DNA from: Tsukamurella asaccharolytica
GTDB taxonomy: Bacteria; Actinomycetota; Actinomycetes; Mycobacteriales; Mycobacteriaceae
NCBI RefSeq assembly: GCF_007858435.1
Contig: NZ_VIGW01000010.1
Coordinates: 39,217 to 103,216 of the forward strand
DNA length: 64,000 nt
Direction: 5' to 3'
Part shown: piece after piece, positions 10,718 through 20,686 of the stretch
Layout: each line of letters begins with the position of its first letter
Numbering within the stretch: the first letter of the stretch is position 1
Translations under genes and position numbers: made by a program
Notes under the pieces: model-generated
Database searches by the model: none
Told to the model about the DNA's origin: nothing
Seen by the model: the letters and a program-made list of their open reading frames with translations, nothing else

Positions 10718-12916
10718 GCTGTTCGCGGCCTTGTACTCGCGACGGCGCGCGTGCAGGATCGGCTCGGTGTACCCGTTCGGCTGCGTGCCGCCGAGCAGGA
10801 TCAGGTCCTTCGCGGCCTGGAACGCGATGTTGGTGTCGAAATCCGGCGCCAGCGGGCGGTAGTCCGGGTCACCGGCGTTCTGCTGGTCGACGACCGGCGC
10901 CATGCGCTTGAGCGCGTCGATGACCTCCGCCTCGGTGACGACGCCGTGGCGCAGCCAGTTCGCGAGCAACTGCGACGAGATGCGCAGCGTCGCGCGGTCC
11001 TCCATGAGGGCGACGTCGTGGATGTCCGGGACCTTGGAGCAGCCGACGCCGGCGTCGATCCAGCGGACCACGTAGCCGAGGATCGACTGCGCGCTCTCGT
11101 CCAGCTCTTCGCGCTTCTCCTCCTCCGACCAGTTCGCGTTCTTCGCGAGCGGGATGGTGAGGATGTCGTCGACCGACGCGGGATCGCGCTTGGCGATCTC
11201 GTTCTGCACCTCGAAGACGTCCACCAGGTGGTAGTGCAGGGCGTGCAGCGTCGCGGCGGTGGGCGAGGGCACCCACGCGGTGGTCGCGCCGGCCTTGGGC
11301 TGGGCGATCTTCTGCTCGAGCATCGCGGCCATGAGGTCGGGCATGGCCCACATGCCCTTGCCGACCTGGGCCTTGTGCTGCAGGCCCGCGTGCAGGCCGA
11401 TGTCGACGTTGCTGTCCTCGTACGCGGGGTACCAGGTCTGGCCCTTGAGCTGGCCCTTCCGGACGATCGGCCCCGCCACCATCGAGGTGTGGATCTCGTC
11501 GCCCGTGCGGTCCAGGAAGCCGGTGTTGATGAACACCACGCGGTCGTTCGCGGCCGCGATCGCCGCCTTGAGGTTCACCGACGTGCGGCGCTCCTCGTCC
11601 ATGATCCCCATCTTGAGCGTGAGAGCGGGCAGGCCCAGCAGCTGCTCGACGCGGGCGAAGATCTCCGCGGCGAAGGCCACCTCCTCGGGGCCGTGCATCT
11701 TCGGCTTCACGATGTACACCGAGCCGGTGCGGGAGTTGCGGATCTCGCCCGAGAGGCCGTGGATGGCGATGAGCGAGGTGACGATGCCGTCGAGGATGCC
11801 CTCGCCGATCTCCTCGCCGTCCAGCAGGATCGCGTCGGTGGTCATGAGGTGGCCCACGTTGCGGACGAACAGCAGCGAGCGGCCGTGGAGCACCAGCTCC
11901 GAGCCGTCGGTCGCGGTGTAGACGCGGTCCGGGTTCAGGGTGCGGGTGAAGGTCTTGCCACCCTTGCTGACCTCTTCGGCGAGGTCGCCCTTGTTCAGTC
12001 CCAGCCAGTTCCGGTAGCCCAGGACCTTGTCGTCGGCGTCGACGGCCGCGACCGAGTCCTCGAAGTCCATGATCGTGGTGACCGCGGACTCCACGAGCAC
12101 GTCCTTGACGCCGGCACGGTCGGTCGAGCCGATCGGCGACGCGGCGTCGATCTGGATCTCCAGGTGGAGGCCGTTGTGGCGCAGCAGGAGGCCGGTCGGC
12201 GCGGTGCGCTCACCGGTGTAGCCGACGAAGGCCGAGGGATCGGCTAGGCCGACCGAGGCGTCCTCGCTGGAGCCGGACGCCCCCTTGACGGTGGCGAGGA
12301 GCTCGGCGCCGTTGATGCGGTACTCGACGACGTCGACGTGCGAGCCGGACTCGAGCGGGACGGCCTGGTCGAGGAAGTCCTTGGCGAAGGCGATCACCTT
12401 GTCGCCGCGGACCTTGTTGTAGCCGGGCTTGCCGCCGGGCGCCTTCTCGGCGCCGTCGGCCTCCGAGATGGCGTCGGTGCCGTAGAGGGCGTCGTACAGC
12501 GAGCCCCAGCGGGCGTTAGCGGCGTTGATCGCGAAGCGGGCGTTGAGGATCGGGACGACCAGCTGCGGGCCGGCGGTGGAGGTGATCTCGGTGTCCACGT
12601 TCGCCGTGGTGATCTCGCGGTCCTCGGGTACCGGCACCAGGTAGCCGATGTCGGTGAGGAACTGCTTGTACGCCGGGAAGTCGGTGATCTCGCCGGGAGC
12701 GGCGGCGTGGTACTCGTCGATCTTCGCCTGCAGCTCGTCGCGCGTGGCGAGGAGCGTGCGGTTCTTCGGGGCCAGATCGCCGATCAGCTGCGCCGCGCCC
12801 GCCCAGAAGGCGTCCTGATCCACACCCGTGCCCGGAAGCGCCTCGTCGTTGATGAAATCGTAGAGGACCGTCGCGACATCGAGGCCGGCGACGGACGTGC
12901 GGGCGGTATCGGCCAT
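10715..12916 (-). CDS. glcB: Malate synthase G
   Basis: Glyoxylate-shunt enzyme that condenses acetyl-CoA with glyoxylate to malate. Its 733 residues match the monomeric G isoform (about 720-740). The catalytic-domain block [17 protein letters not shown] and the segment [16 protein letters not shown] with its catalytic Arg/Glu environment are intact, and the C-terminal plug ends [16 protein letters not shown]. It begins 38 bases after the end of the upstream ABC transporter gene, with a GAAGGG ribosome site. It is followed by the spermidine-synthase-like gene with a possible 4-base overlap. The M. tuberculosis counterpart is Rv1837c. Confidence 0.97.
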   Translation of the reverse strand: MADTARTSVAGLDVATVLYDFINDEALPGTGVDQDAFWAGAAQLIGDLAPKNRTLLATRDELQAKIDEYHAAAPGEITDFPAYKQFLTDIGYLVPVPEDREITTANVDTEITSTAGPQLVVPILNARFAINAANARWGSLYDALYGTDAISEADGAEKAPGGKPGYNKVRGDKVIAFAKDFLDQAVPLESGSHVDVVEYRINGAELLATVKGASGSSEDASVGLADPSAFVGYTGERTAPTGLLLRHNGLHLEIQIDAASPIGSTDRAGVKDVLVESAVTTIMDFEDSVAAVDADDKVLGYRNWLGLNKGDLAEEVSKGGKTFTRTLNPDRVYTATDGSELVLHGRSLLFVRNVGHLMTTDAILLDGEEIGEGILDGIVTSLIAIHGLSGEIRNSRTGSVYIVKPKMHGPEEVAFAAEIFARVEQLLGLPALTLKMGIMDEERRTSVNLKAAIAAANDRVVFINTGFLDRTGDEIHTSMVAGPIVRKGQLKGQTWYPAYEDSNVDIGLHAGLQHKAQVGKGMWAMPDLMAAMLEQKIAQPKAGATTAWVPSPTAATLHALHYHLVDVFEVQNEIAKRDPASVDDILTIPLAKNANWSEEEKREELDESAQSILGYVVRWIDAGVGCSKVPDIHDVALMEDRATLRISSQLLANWLRHGVVTEAEVIDALKRMAPVVDQQNAGDPDYRPLAPDFDTNIAFQAAKDLILLGGTQPNGYTEPILHARRREYKAANS

Positions 12917-12953
12917 GGCTGTGTCAACCCTTCGTCGAGAAGCAGTACGACCA

Positions 12954-14696
12954 TCAGGTTACTCCGCGCGCGATCGCCGCCGACGCCGGGACCACCTGGC
13001 CGAAGTCCAGTTTCACCAGCTGGTCGGCACGGTCGAAGTACCTGTCGTCATGGGTGATCACCACGACTGTCTTCCCCCGTGTCCGCAGGTCCGGGATGAT
13101 CCGGTCGTAGAAGACGGCGCGGAATCGCGGGTCCTGGTCGGCGGCCCACTCGTCGAACAGGTAGACGGGGCGGTCCTCCAGGAGCGCCGTGAGCAGCGCG
13201 AGCCGCTTGCGCTGCCCCGTCGACAGCGCGAGGGTCGAGAGTTTCCCATCCTGAACGCTGACGGCGTGCGCCAGCTCCAGTTCGTGCAGCAGTCCGCGCA
13301 CCCGGTCGTCCAGGTCGTCCGCGGCGAGACCGAGGTAGTCGTCGAACAGGTGGAAGTCGGAGAACACCGCGGTGGTGTGCTGCCGGAACCACTCCGTGTT
13401 CTGCGGGCCGATCGGCTCGCCGCCGGCGCGGATCTCGCCGATCCGCGGCGCGTACAGCCCGCAGATGAGCTTGGCCAGCGTCGACTTGCCGCTGCCGTTG
13501 CCGCCGACCACGAAGGTCACCTCGCCGGGGCGCAGCGTGAGGTCGACGGGGCCGAGGCGGAAGCCGTGCGGGGCGCCCGGCGGGGGTCCCTGGGGAGGGT
13601 GCGGCGGCGGGCCGCCGGGGCCCCTGTGGCCGCCGGGGCCGCCGGGCGGCGGATGGCCGGGCCCCTGCGCCCCGGGCGGAGGCTCGGGGAGGTACTCGTA
13701 GCCGACGCCCCGCAGTTCGATGGTGCCGTCGCCCACGGGCCGCCCGTCGTAGGGCAGCACCGACTCGTCGCGCGGGGTCTCCAGGGAGAGGTCGAGGCCC
13801 CGGATCTTCGCGAGCGCGACGTCGCCGCGCAGCAGGTCGGGGATGCGGTGCAGGAGGCTCTGCATGGGCATCGACAGGAAGGTCGTGACCAGCACGTAGC
13901 CGATCATCGTCTCCCGTGGCAGCTCCATCGCCCGGGCGAGGACGAACAGGATGAGCACCATCGTGCCCAGCTGCAGCACCTGCCCCAGCGCCTGCCCGCC
14001 GGCGAACCGGCTCCCCGCGGCGACGTGCTTGCGGCGCAGGTCCTCGGCGGTGCCGAGGAGCTTGCGGTCGAGGAAGTCGCCGCGGCGCGCGCGGTGCAGT
14101 TTGAGCTCCTTGACGCCCTGCGTGACCTCCTGGAACGAGCCGATGAGCGCGTCGTCGAGCTCGCGGGCCCGGCGGTAAGTCTCCCGCACCCGCCGCAGCA
14201 CCGTCTCCACGCAGGCGATGCCGATGAGGGTGCCGGCCACGGAGACCGCGAACAGCGGGCCCGAGACCGTCGCGAGGTAGGCCAGTGCGCCGATGATCGT
14301 CGCCAGGTCGATGCACAGCCCCGGGATGCCCGAGACCGCCATCGACAGGGAGCGGACGTCCTCGGTGAGCGTCGCCAGCAGCCGGTGATCGCCGAGCCGC
14401 TCGATGTGCTCGAGCGGCGCCGCCAGCACCCGCTGCGACAGCCGCGCCCGCAGCCGGTAGACGGCCGCCTGCGCGAGGTGCAGCAGGATCAGCTGCGAGG
14501 TCACGCCCGCCACGACCACGACGACGGCGGTCAGCACGAACCGGGTGACGGTGACCGTCGGCATGGGGCCCGGCGCGACCAGGCCGTTGATGAGGGTGAG
14601 CAGGTAGGCGTTCGCGGCACCGGCGATGAGGCCCGCGACCACCGCCGCGGCGATCGCCGCCGGCGAGATCGACAGCAGGAACCTGAAGAGCTTCAC
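12954..14696 (-). CDS. Cyclic-peptide-export-type ABC transporter (membrane and ATPase domains fused)
   Basis: Half-size exporter of the SyrD/PvdE kind, 580 residues. Six membrane helices occupy roughly residues 8-290. The ATPase domain has Walker [10 protein letters not shown] (398-406), signature [11 protein letters not shown] (491-501) and Walker [14 protein letters not shown] (511-523). The signature is LSTGQ rather than LSGGQ, as is common in this subfamily. An unusual Pro/Gly/His-rich insert (about residues 338-378) separates the first ATPase strand from the rest. The GTG start is 7 bases past the stop of the polyketide synthase gene, so the transporter is the natural candidate to export that enzyme's product. 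Which compound it moves is inference. Confidence 0.9.
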   Translation of the reverse strand: MKLFRFLLSISPAAIAAAVVAGLIAGAANAYLLTLINGLVAPGPMPTVTVTRFVLTAVVVVVAGVTSQLILLHLAQAAVYRLRARLSQRVLAAPLEHIERLGDHRLLATLTEDVRSLSMAVSGIPGLCIDLATIIGALAYLATVSGPLFAVSVAGTLIGIACVETVLRRVRETYRRARELDDALIGSFQEVTQGVKELKLHRARRGDFLDRKLLGTAEDLRRKHVAAGSRFAGGQALGQVLQLGTMVLILFVLARAMELPRETMIGYVLVTTFLSMPMQSLLHRIPDLLRGDVALAKIRGLDLSLETPRDESVLPYDGRPVGDGTIELRGVGYEYLPEPPPGAQGPGHPPPGGPGGHRGPGGPPPHPPQGPPPGAPHGFRLGPVDLTLRPGEVTFVVGGNGSGKSTLAKLICGLYAPRIGEIRAGGEPIGPQNTEWFRQHTTAVFSDFHLFDDYLGLAADDLDDRVRGLLHELELAHAVSVQDGKLSTLALSTGQRKRLALLTALLEDRPVYLFDEWAADQDPRFRAVFYDRIIPDLRTRGKTVVVITHDDRYFDRADQLVKLDFGQVVPASAAIARGVT

Positions 14697-14703
14697 GGCG
14701 CGC

Positions 14704-15885
14704 TCACTCGCCGCCGGTCACGACGTCGAAGAGGAAGCCCTCGACGGTCACGCCGGGCGCGAAGGAGAAGGCCATGCCGGTCTGCGGCGACCCGTCGGAC
14801 TGGCCGCCGGCACCGTCGTGGACCTGGGACAGGAGCCGCTCGAGGACGAACAGCAGAGAGACGCTGAGCATGTTGCCGTGCTCGGCCAGCACCCCCCAGC
14901 TCGTCCGGGAGGCCTCGTCGGGCAGGCCCAGCGCCGCGGCGGCGGACTCGATGATCCTCGGGCCGCCGGGGTGGATCGCCCAGTGCGCGATGGCCTCGCG
15001 GCCGAGCCCGTTGCGGCGCAGCACCTCGTCGACCACGGGCGCGACGCCGTTCACGATGTACTGCGGCAGGGACTGGGCCAGCTCGCACGTGATGCCGTTG
15101 GCGTTGACGCCCAGCACGATCCCGTCCTCGGCGCCGTCGAGCAGGTGGGTGAAGGTGTCGCGCACGACGATGCGGCCGGCCGCCAGCGGGTGCCCGACCT
15201 CGCTGGCGCCGATGAGGGCGGCGCCGCAGCCGTCGGCGAACAGGCTGGAGATCACTACGTCGTTCGGCTCGCCCGAGAGGACGGCGTTCACCGAGCTCAG
15301 TTCCAGGCAGATCAGCAGCGACTTGCGGTCCGGGTGGGCGCGCACGTAATCGGAGGAGACGCGCAGCGCGTTCATCGCCGCGGCGCAGCCCATGAAGTTG
15401 ATGACCACGCGGCTGGTCTGCGGCGCCAGGCCGAGGGCGCGGATCACCGCGACGTCGACGCCGGGCGCGAGGAAGCCGGTACTGGTGACGAAGACCAGCT
15501 GGCCGACGTCGGCGGGCTCGAGATCGCCGAGCGCGCGGCGGGCGGTCTCGATCGCCAGCGGCGCGGCGTACTCGTAGAACAGGTCCATGCGCTCGCGGAC
15601 GGTGTCCGGGCGGGTGCTGAACTCCGCGAACTCCGGGGTGAGCGGGTCGATCGCGAGGTGCCGCTCGGCGACCCTCGTCTTGGCGTAGACGCGCCGGATC
15701 CGCTCGGCCTGCGCCGGGTCGCCGAACCGCGCTGCCACCCGGTCGGCGGACTCGGCCTGGCCGTGGACCTGCGCGGGCGACCCCGTCGCGAGCGCCTCGA
15801 TCACCGCGACCGAGGTCGGCGGCGCCGGCGGCGCGCCGAGCCAGGCCTGCCGGGGCAGAACGGTCTGCTGCTCCGTGGTGTTCAT
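14704..15885 (-). CDS. Type III polyketide synthase (chalcone/stilbene synthase family)
   Basis: Homodimeric ketosynthase that extends an acyl-CoA starter with malonyl units and cyclises the chain to pyrones, resorcinols or related phenols. At 393 residues it has full family length. The Cys-His-Asn triad is visible: Cys167 in NFMGCAAAMN, His305 in AIHPGGPR and Asn338 in EHGNMLS. This places it with bacterial long-chain enzymes such as mycobacterial PKS18/PKS10/11 rather than a degenerate homologue. The AAGGAG ribosome site overlaps the stop of the upstream desaturase gene (10 bases between stop and ATG), so the two are tightly coupled. Starter and product cannot be read from sequence. Confidence 0.95.
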   Translation of the reverse strand: MNTTEQQTVLPRQAWLGAPPAPPTSVAVIEALATGSPAQVHGQAESADRVAARFGDPAQAERIRRVYAKTRVAERHLAIDPLTPEFAEFSTRPDTVRERMDLFYEYAAPLAIETARRALGDLEPADVGQLVFVTSTGFLAPGVDVAVIRALGLAPQTSRVVINFMGCAAAMNALRVSSDYVRAHPDRKSLLICLELSSVNAVLSGEPNDVVISSLFADGCGAALIGASEVGHPLAAGRIVVRDTFTHLLDGAEDGIVLGVNANGITCELAQSLPQYIVNGVAPVVDEVLRRNGLGREAIAHWAIHPGGPRIIESAAAALGLPDEASRTSWGVLAEHGNMLSVSLLFVLERLLSQVHDGAGGQSDGSPQTGMAFSFAPGVTVEGFLFDVVTGGE

Positions 15886-15895
15886 GGTGATCTCC

Positions 15896-17542
15896 TTACA
15901 CCGTGCCGATGCCGGTGAAACCGGCGACGACGTACGAGCCCGAGGTCTTGAGCGCCTCGGGCGAGAAGTGCTCGCGGAAGAAGCCGTGGCCCTGCTCCTG
16001 CGCGGGCCGCGCCTTGCTGCCGAGGAAGGTGCGGACCTGGTCCGGCAGGCGGTCGAAGAAGAAGCTGCGGCGCGGCAGCCATTCCACGCCGAACTTCGCG
16101 GCCTCCTCGGCCATCAGCTCCTCGGTGGCGATGTTGGCGAAGCCGCTGCGCTGGTAGGGCAGGACGTGGTGCACGCGGTGGCTGGACAGGCCGGCCGAGA
16201 GGAAGCAGTCGACGTACCGATTGCCCGAGATCCGCAGGTCGTAGGCCTGGTTGAGCTGGTTCACCGCCCAGTCCTCGGTCTCGATCTCGGGGAGTTCGTC
16301 GACGTCGGTCTCGAAGTCGTGGCTCGCCACCACGAGGAACGTGCTCACCCACAGCACGGCCACGAACTGCGCGACCCATGCCCAGACGTCGCCGAGGAAC
16401 AGGAACAGGAAGAACTCGCCGATGAGCAGCGCGCGCATGGCGAAGGCCCCGACGAAGTGGGGGAGCGCGCCGCGGAGCGACCCGTACATGTCGGCCACCC
16501 CCACCTGGCGGGTGAGTTTGACGATCTCGAACAGCCGCATCGTCATGCCCGTCGCGGTATGCCCGAACTTGTGCAGGGTATGGATCGGGATCCGGTACCA
16601 GCGTGGGATGTCCATCATCATGGTGAAGACGTTCTTCTTGATATCCACCTCGCTCTGCGTGTGCGGGTGATGCAGTAGCGCGTGGCCGTCGGCCGTCACG
16701 AAGGACAGGGCGACGTAGTTGATGTCGAAGGCGTTCACCAGCACCTTCGTCGCGCCCTTCTGCGCGCGGTGGATCGCGTAGTGGCCGAAACCCGCGAGCG
16801 AGCTGCGCAGGATCACCATGAGTAGCACGAACAGCCAGATCGGCATCCACGACGGCACGCTGAGCCGGGTCGCGATGACCACGACGTAGGCGACGGCCAG
16901 CGCCGCGGCGGCGACGTTGAACCAGCGGTCCATCCGCTGGATGCGCGCCCTCATCGCGGGATCGCGCAGTCTTGCCTTCACGGCGTGCAGTAGGTCCTTC
17001 GGATCGTCGAATCGGTAGCGCGGGGTGTCGCGCCAACTGTCGAAGCCGTCCTTGAAGAGGAACGCGGGGGCATTGTTCTTCGGGTGCACGTCCTCGACGC
17101 GGGCGTCACGGTCGAGCGCGAACCGTTCCAGCATCTTCTCGATCTTCTCGGGATTCGCGTGATACGAGCCGATGATCGACGTGATGTCACGATTCTTGGA
17201 CCGACCGATGAAGAATTCCCCGCCCGGATGCTTGTTGATCCATTCCGAGAGATCGTAGGCGCGGCCTTTGTAAATCCAAACATTCGACAACTGTGGTCCC
17301 CCGCCGGGACCGGGTTCGCGCCCCAGATCGCGCGGCCCGGGGTCGCCGCTCTCGGTCTCGAAATCGCGGCCGCGGGGGCCCGCGGGGCGGCGGCCGGGAT
17401 CACTCTCGGCGGGACTGGAAGCATCGTCCTGACCTGCGCCGCCCCCGCGCCCCGGGTCGGTGCCGCGCTCAAGGTCGCGGGGGCCGGGATCGGCCGCGCC
17501 GCGCCCGGACGGCGCCCGTGGCGGGGTGGAATTGATCGACAC
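15896..17542 (-). CDS. Cytochrome b5 / membrane fatty-acid desaturase fusion
   Basis: A 548-residue self-sufficient oxygenase. Residues 1-84 are a disordered Pro/Gly/Arg region with two related copies of a PGPRDL unit. Residues 87-155 form a cytochrome b5 domain with heme-ligand motif HPGG (105-108) and a second His at 128. The membrane di-iron domain carries three His boxes: HYAIH (254-258), HALLHH (287-292) and HRVHH (455-459), with hydrophobic stretches between. This is the layout of front-end acyl desaturases or hydroxylases, though the third box lacks the front-end Gln. The start is a GTG with AGGAGG nine bases upstream. It leads the polyketide operon and probably tailors the acyl starter or product. 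Confidence 0.9.
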   Translation of the reverse strand: MSINSTPPRAPSGRGAADPGPRDLERGTDPGRGGGAGQDDASSPAESDPGRRPAGPRGRDFETESGDPGPRDLGREPGPGGGPQLSNVWIYKGRAYDLSEWINKHPGGEFFIGRSKNRDITSIIGSYHANPEKIEKMLERFALDRDARVEDVHPKNNAPAFLFKDGFDSWRDTPRYRFDDPKDLLHAVKARLRDPAMRARIQRMDRWFNVAAAALAVAYVVVIATRLSVPSWMPIWLFVLLMVILRSSLAGFGHYAIHRAQKGATKVLVNAFDINYVALSFVTADGHALLHHPHTQSEVDIKKNVFTMMMDIPRWYRIPIHTLHKFGHTATGMTMRLFEIVKLTRQVGVADMYGSLRGALPHFVGAFAMRALLIGEFFLFLFLGDVWAWVAQFVAVLWVSTFLVVASHDFETDVDELPEIETEDWAVNQLNQAYDLRISGNRYVDCFLSAGLSSHRVHHVLPYQRSGFANIATEELMAEEAAKFGVEWLPRRSFFFDRLPDQVRTFLGSKARPAQEQGHGFFREHFSPEALKTSGSYVVAGFTGIGTV

Positions 17543-17783
17543 TTCTCGTTCCTCCTGAACGCTTCCGAATCGGCCGTTGGGTAGACCGTCCCCGATGACG
17601 CTAATGGATCACTGAAGATGCACTTGCCGCTACCTCCAGTTGTCCGTTTTGTTCCGAAACGGCGCGGAAGAGGGGGTCGACCGCCTCCGGAATTCATGCA
17701 TACTTCATCGTGAAGGGCGGGGCTTCCGCCCTTTCATTCGGCTCCGGGCGATTCCGCCCGGACTGATTCACAGGGGGGAACCC

Positions 17784-18605
17784 ATGAATGTCAAGGCATC
17801 GCGGGCGGCCGTAGCGCTGCTCGCCGCCGGCGCGCTGGTGCTGACCGGCTGCGCTGATAAGAAGTCCGACGACAGCGGCACGACGACCGCGACGGCCGCC
17901 GCTGCGGGCGGCGCGTCCGGCTCACCGACGGCCGCGCCCTCGGTCGACGCGAGTGGACTGCCCACCGTCCAGATCGTGAAGGACGCGGCCCTGGCCACTC
18001 GGGAGACCTACTCGGAGCACCTGACGCTCGCCGTCGACAAGGGGATCCAGGGTCTGCCCGTCACCAGCGTCACGGGCGACATCATCTCCTTCAAGGACAC
18101 CAAGCGCGTTGCCGCACAGGGCGACGCCAACGTCCGGGTGCAGGACAACTACGTCCAGACGAAGTTCGTCGTGATCGACGGGGTCATGTACGCCAACCTG
18201 GGCGGAGCCAAGTACCAGCCGATGGGCAAGACGGGCGAGAAGGGCGTCTACGATCCGGCGATCATCCTGGACCTGGAGAAGGGCCTCGCGAAGATCCTCG
18301 ACTCGGTGCAGAACCCGAAGGTCGACGGCAAGGACACCGCCAACGGGCTCAAGACCGTCAAGGTCACCGGCACCGTCGCCACGCAGGTTCTGGACCCGCT
18401 CCTGCCGCAGATCACCGACATCGCCACCCGCGGCAACGCCGGCACGTCGCTGCCCATCACGCTGTGGATCGTCTTCGACCCGTCGGCGAACCCGCAGCCC
18501 AAGCCGAACGTGACGCGGATGGAGGTCAAGCTGAAGGAACTGCCCATCACGCTGAACCTCACCGACTTCGGCAAGGACGTGAAGATCACCAAGCCCGCCG
18601 GCTGA
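17784..18605 (+). CDS. LppX/LprG-family lipoprotein
   Basis: A 273-residue secreted lipoprotein: signal peptide ending LTGC with acylated Cys23, a Ser/Thr/Ala linker, then a domain of the LppX_LprAFG family whose half-barrel holds acyl chains. LppX and LprG in mycobacteria carry phthiocerol dimycocerosate, triacylglycerol or lipoglycans across the periplasm. The conserved pattern of two half-domains (ITSFKDTKRVAAQGDANV-like strand repeats and ITLWIVFDPSANPQP) is clear. The ATG follows GGGGGGAA. The gene is divergent from the desaturase, polyketide synthase and exporter operon with 241 bases between, which suggests a role in moving that lipid product; this link is inference. Confidence 0.88.
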   Translation: MNVKASRAAVALLAAGALVLTGCADKKSDDSGTTTATAAAAGGASGSPTAAPSVDASGLPTVQIVKDAALATRETYSEHLTLAVDKGIQGLPVTSVTGDIISFKDTKRVAAQGDANVRVQDNYVQTKFVVIDGVMYANLGGAKYQPMGKTGEKGVYDPAIILDLEKGLAKILDSVQNPKVDGKDTANGLKTVKVTGTVATQVLDPLLPQITDIATRGNAGTSLPITLWIVFDPSANPQPKPNVTRMEVKLKELPITLNLTDFGKDVKITKPAG

Positions 18606-18632
18606 TCGGCAGGCGCGCGGGCGGGAGTACGA

Positions 18633-18667
18633 GGGCCCGGCGGACTTCGGGGGAGTCCGCCGGGCCC
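18633..18667. terminator. Bidirectional hairpin between convergent genes
   Basis: A perfect 14-bp stem (GGGCCCGGCGGACT paired with its complement at 18654-18667) with a 7-base loop lies between the LppX/LprG-like gene and the end of the minus-strand operon. No U-run follows, as is common for actinobacterial stem terminators. Confidence 0.6.
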
Positions 18668-18710
18668 CGTCGTCGCCCGGGCGCTCGCCCAGCGTCCTTC
18701 GCAGGGGACG

Positions 18711-19616
18711 CTAGCCGGACGATGCGGGGGGCTCTCCGGGGCGCTCGTCGGGCCAGGATCGGACCACCGCGAGGAGTCGTTCGCGGATCGGCGCGGCGCG
18801 CTCGGCGAGCGCCGCCTGCTGCCGGACGTACTCGCGGCGACCGTCGGCGGTCTCGATCGGGATGGGCGCGAAACCGTGCTCGGCGAGATCGTAGGGGCTC
18901 GCCCGCATGTCCAGCTCGCGGGCGTCGCGGGCCAGGTCGAAGGCGTCCGCCACCAGGTCCGACGGTGCGCCCGGGGTCAACTTGAACGCCCATTTGTAGA
19001 GGTCCATCCCGGCGTGCAGGCAGCCGGGCTGCTCCGACCCGACCTGGGTCTCGCGGGTGAGCTCGGTGGCATTGCGGGGGACCGCATCCGGGGTGAAGAA
19101 GCGGTAGGCGTCGTAGTGCGTGCACGTCAGTTGTCCCGCGCGGACGACTTCGTCGGTGCCCGTCGGGCCCAGGCGCAGCGGCACCGGGTGACGGGCCTGA
19201 TCGGCCTCGCGGTAGACCATGGCCCACTCGTGCAGGCCGAAGCAGCCGAACACCGGCCGGCGCGCGGCGGTGGCCCGAAGGAGCCGCGCGACGTATTGCG
19301 CGGTGCCGGCGCGCTTGGCGAGAACGGCCGGATCCTGGGTCACGTGCGTCCCCGCGACGGCGTAGCCCCGGACCCCGCCGAATTCTTCCGCCGCCCGCGG
19401 CCCGACGAGCTGGGTGCCGAGCCCGGGATGCCAGCGCAGTAGGTGCGCGGGGCGGTGCCCGTAATAGGTGAACAGGAAGTCCCAGACAGGGTGCTTCTCG
19501 CCGCGCGCCGCGCGCTGCCGGTGTGCGGCGACGAAGGGGCTGAGCCGATCCCGGTGCGCGGCCGCGAGCGGCTCCCACTGCCCGTCGGTCAGGGTGCGAA
19601 GACCGGTACCGCTCAC
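18711..19616 (-). CDS. Conserved actinobacterial hypothetical protein
   Basis: A 301-residue soluble protein rich in His, Trp and Tyr (HPVWDFLFTYYGHRPAHLLRWHPG, shortened here, near the N-terminus; THYDAYRFFTPDAVPRNATE in the middle). Homologues in actinobacteria are sometimes labelled 3-methyladenine DNA glycosylase, but I see no helix-hairpin-helix or glycosylase motif to support it. The conserved His/Asp/Cys residues (FGCFGLHEWAMVY, CTHYDAYR, QPGCLHAGMDLYKWA) suggest a metal-dependent enzyme. The GTG start overlaps the stop of the upstream CBS-domain gene as GTGA, so it is translated with that gene. Function unknown. Confidence 0.7.
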   Translation of the reverse strand: MSGTGLRTLTDGQWEPLAAAHRDRLSPFVAAHRQRAARGEKHPVWDFLFTYYGHRPAHLLRWHPGLGTQLVGPRAAEEFGGVRGYAVAGTHVTQDPAVLAKRAGTAQYVARLLRATAARRPVFGCFGLHEWAMVYREADQARHPVPLRLGPTGTDEVVRAGQLTCTHYDAYRFFTPDAVPRNATELTRETQVGSEQPGCLHAGMDLYKWAFKLTPGAPSDLVADAFDLARDARELDMRASPYDLAEHGFAPIPIETADGRREYVRQQAALAERAAPIRERLLAVVRSWPDERPGEPPASSG

Positions 19617-20686
19617 ACGCGATGCGTTCCGTCGCGCACGGTGCCGACGAACTCCTCGACCACGTCCTCGAGCGCCACGATCCCGATGGTCCGTCCGTGG
19701 TCGTCGGCGACGGCCGCGAGGTGTCCGCCGAGGCGTCGGAGGTCGCCGGCGGCCTGATCCAGGGACAGGCTTCCATCGACCACGGGGAGCGGCCGGATGC
19801 GGGTGGCGCCGATGACCGACTCGGGGCCCACGGCGGGGTCCATGATGTCCGGCAACACGTCCTTGACGTGCAGATAGCCGGTGAACGCCCCGGCGCTGCC
19901 GCGCACCGGATAGCGCGAGTAGCCGGTCTCGGCGACGGCGGACTCGATCTCGCCGAGGGTCGGGCCCCAGACGCCGTTCCCGTCCTGTACCGCCTGGAGC
20001 CCGCGGATCCGGGTGAGCGGGATCGCGACATCGGCGACGGTGCGGCGCGAGTTCTGCAGCGCGCGGGTCAGGCGCATCCGCTCCTCGGCGTCGATCAGAC
20101 CCTCGTCGTGCGATTCGGCGATGAGCACGCTCAGCTCGCCGGCGGAGACGGTGCCCTCCAGCTCGTCGCGCGGCTCCACCCCGACCGCGCGCAGGACCAG
20201 CATCGCGAGCCAGTTGTAGACCGCGATGAGGGGCCGCGCCAGGCGGACGAAGGCCACGAGCGGGGGGACCAGCAGCATGGCCGCGGCCTCGGGGCCGGCG
20301 AGCGCGATGTTCTTCGGCACCATCTCGCCGAGCAGGATGTGCAGCACCACGACGAGGCCGAGCGAGACGGTGAAGGAGATGGGGTGCAGCAGCGAATCGG
20401 GCACGTTCGCCCAGTTCAGCGGTACTTCCAGCAGGTGCGCGATGGCCGGCTCGCCGACCTTGCCGAGCAGGATCGAGCAGATCGTGATGCCCAGCTGGCA
20501 GCCGGCCAGCATGAGGGAGAGGTTCTCCGAGGCCTTGATGACGGCCTTCGCGCTCGACCGGCCCTGCTCCACGAGCGCCTCGAGCCGGTCGCGGCGGGCC
20601 GCGATGAGGGCGAACTCCGCGGCGACGAAGAAGGCGTTCGCGGCGAGCAGCAGCACGGTCAGGGCCACGCCCAGGAGGTCATTCAT
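19613..20686 (-). CDS. CNNM/CBS membrane protein (HlyC/CorC family), second of pair
   Basis: A 357-residue membrane protein: a DUF21/CNNM transmembrane domain (first 190 residues, starting MNDLLGVALTVLLLAANAFF) followed by two CBS motifs that bind adenine nucleotides. It lacks the C-terminal CorC_HlyC domain of its neighbour. The family is linked to magnesium or other divalent-cation efflux; the hemolysin label is historical. A GGAGG site lies inside the end of the previous gene and the two coding regions overlap by 8 bases, so the pair is translated together and may form a heteromer. It corresponds by order to Rv1841c. Confidence 0.88.
   Translation of the reverse strand: MNDLLGVALTVLLLAANAFFVAAEFALIAARRDRLEALVEQGRSSAKAVIKASENLSLMLAGCQLGITICSILLGKVGEPAIAHLLEVPLNWANVPDSLLHPISFTVSLGLVVVLHILLGEMVPKNIALAGPEAAAMLLVPPLVAFVRLARPLIAVYNWLAMLVLRAVGVEPRDELEGTVSAGELSVLIAESHDEGLIDAEERMRLTRALQNSRRTVADVAIPLTRIRGLQAVQDGNGVWGPTLGEIESAVAETGYSRYPVRGSAGAFTGYLHVKDVLPDIMDPAVGPESVIGATRIRPLPVVDGSLSLDQAAGDLRRLGGHLAAVADDHGRTIGIVALEDVVEEFVGTVRDGTHRV

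Noticed and set aside
18711-19616. 3-methyladenine DNA glycosylase label for the 301-residue protein
   Set aside because: The name circulates for homologues, but no helix-hairpin-helix or AlkA/Tag/AAG motif is visible, so it was left as hypothetical.
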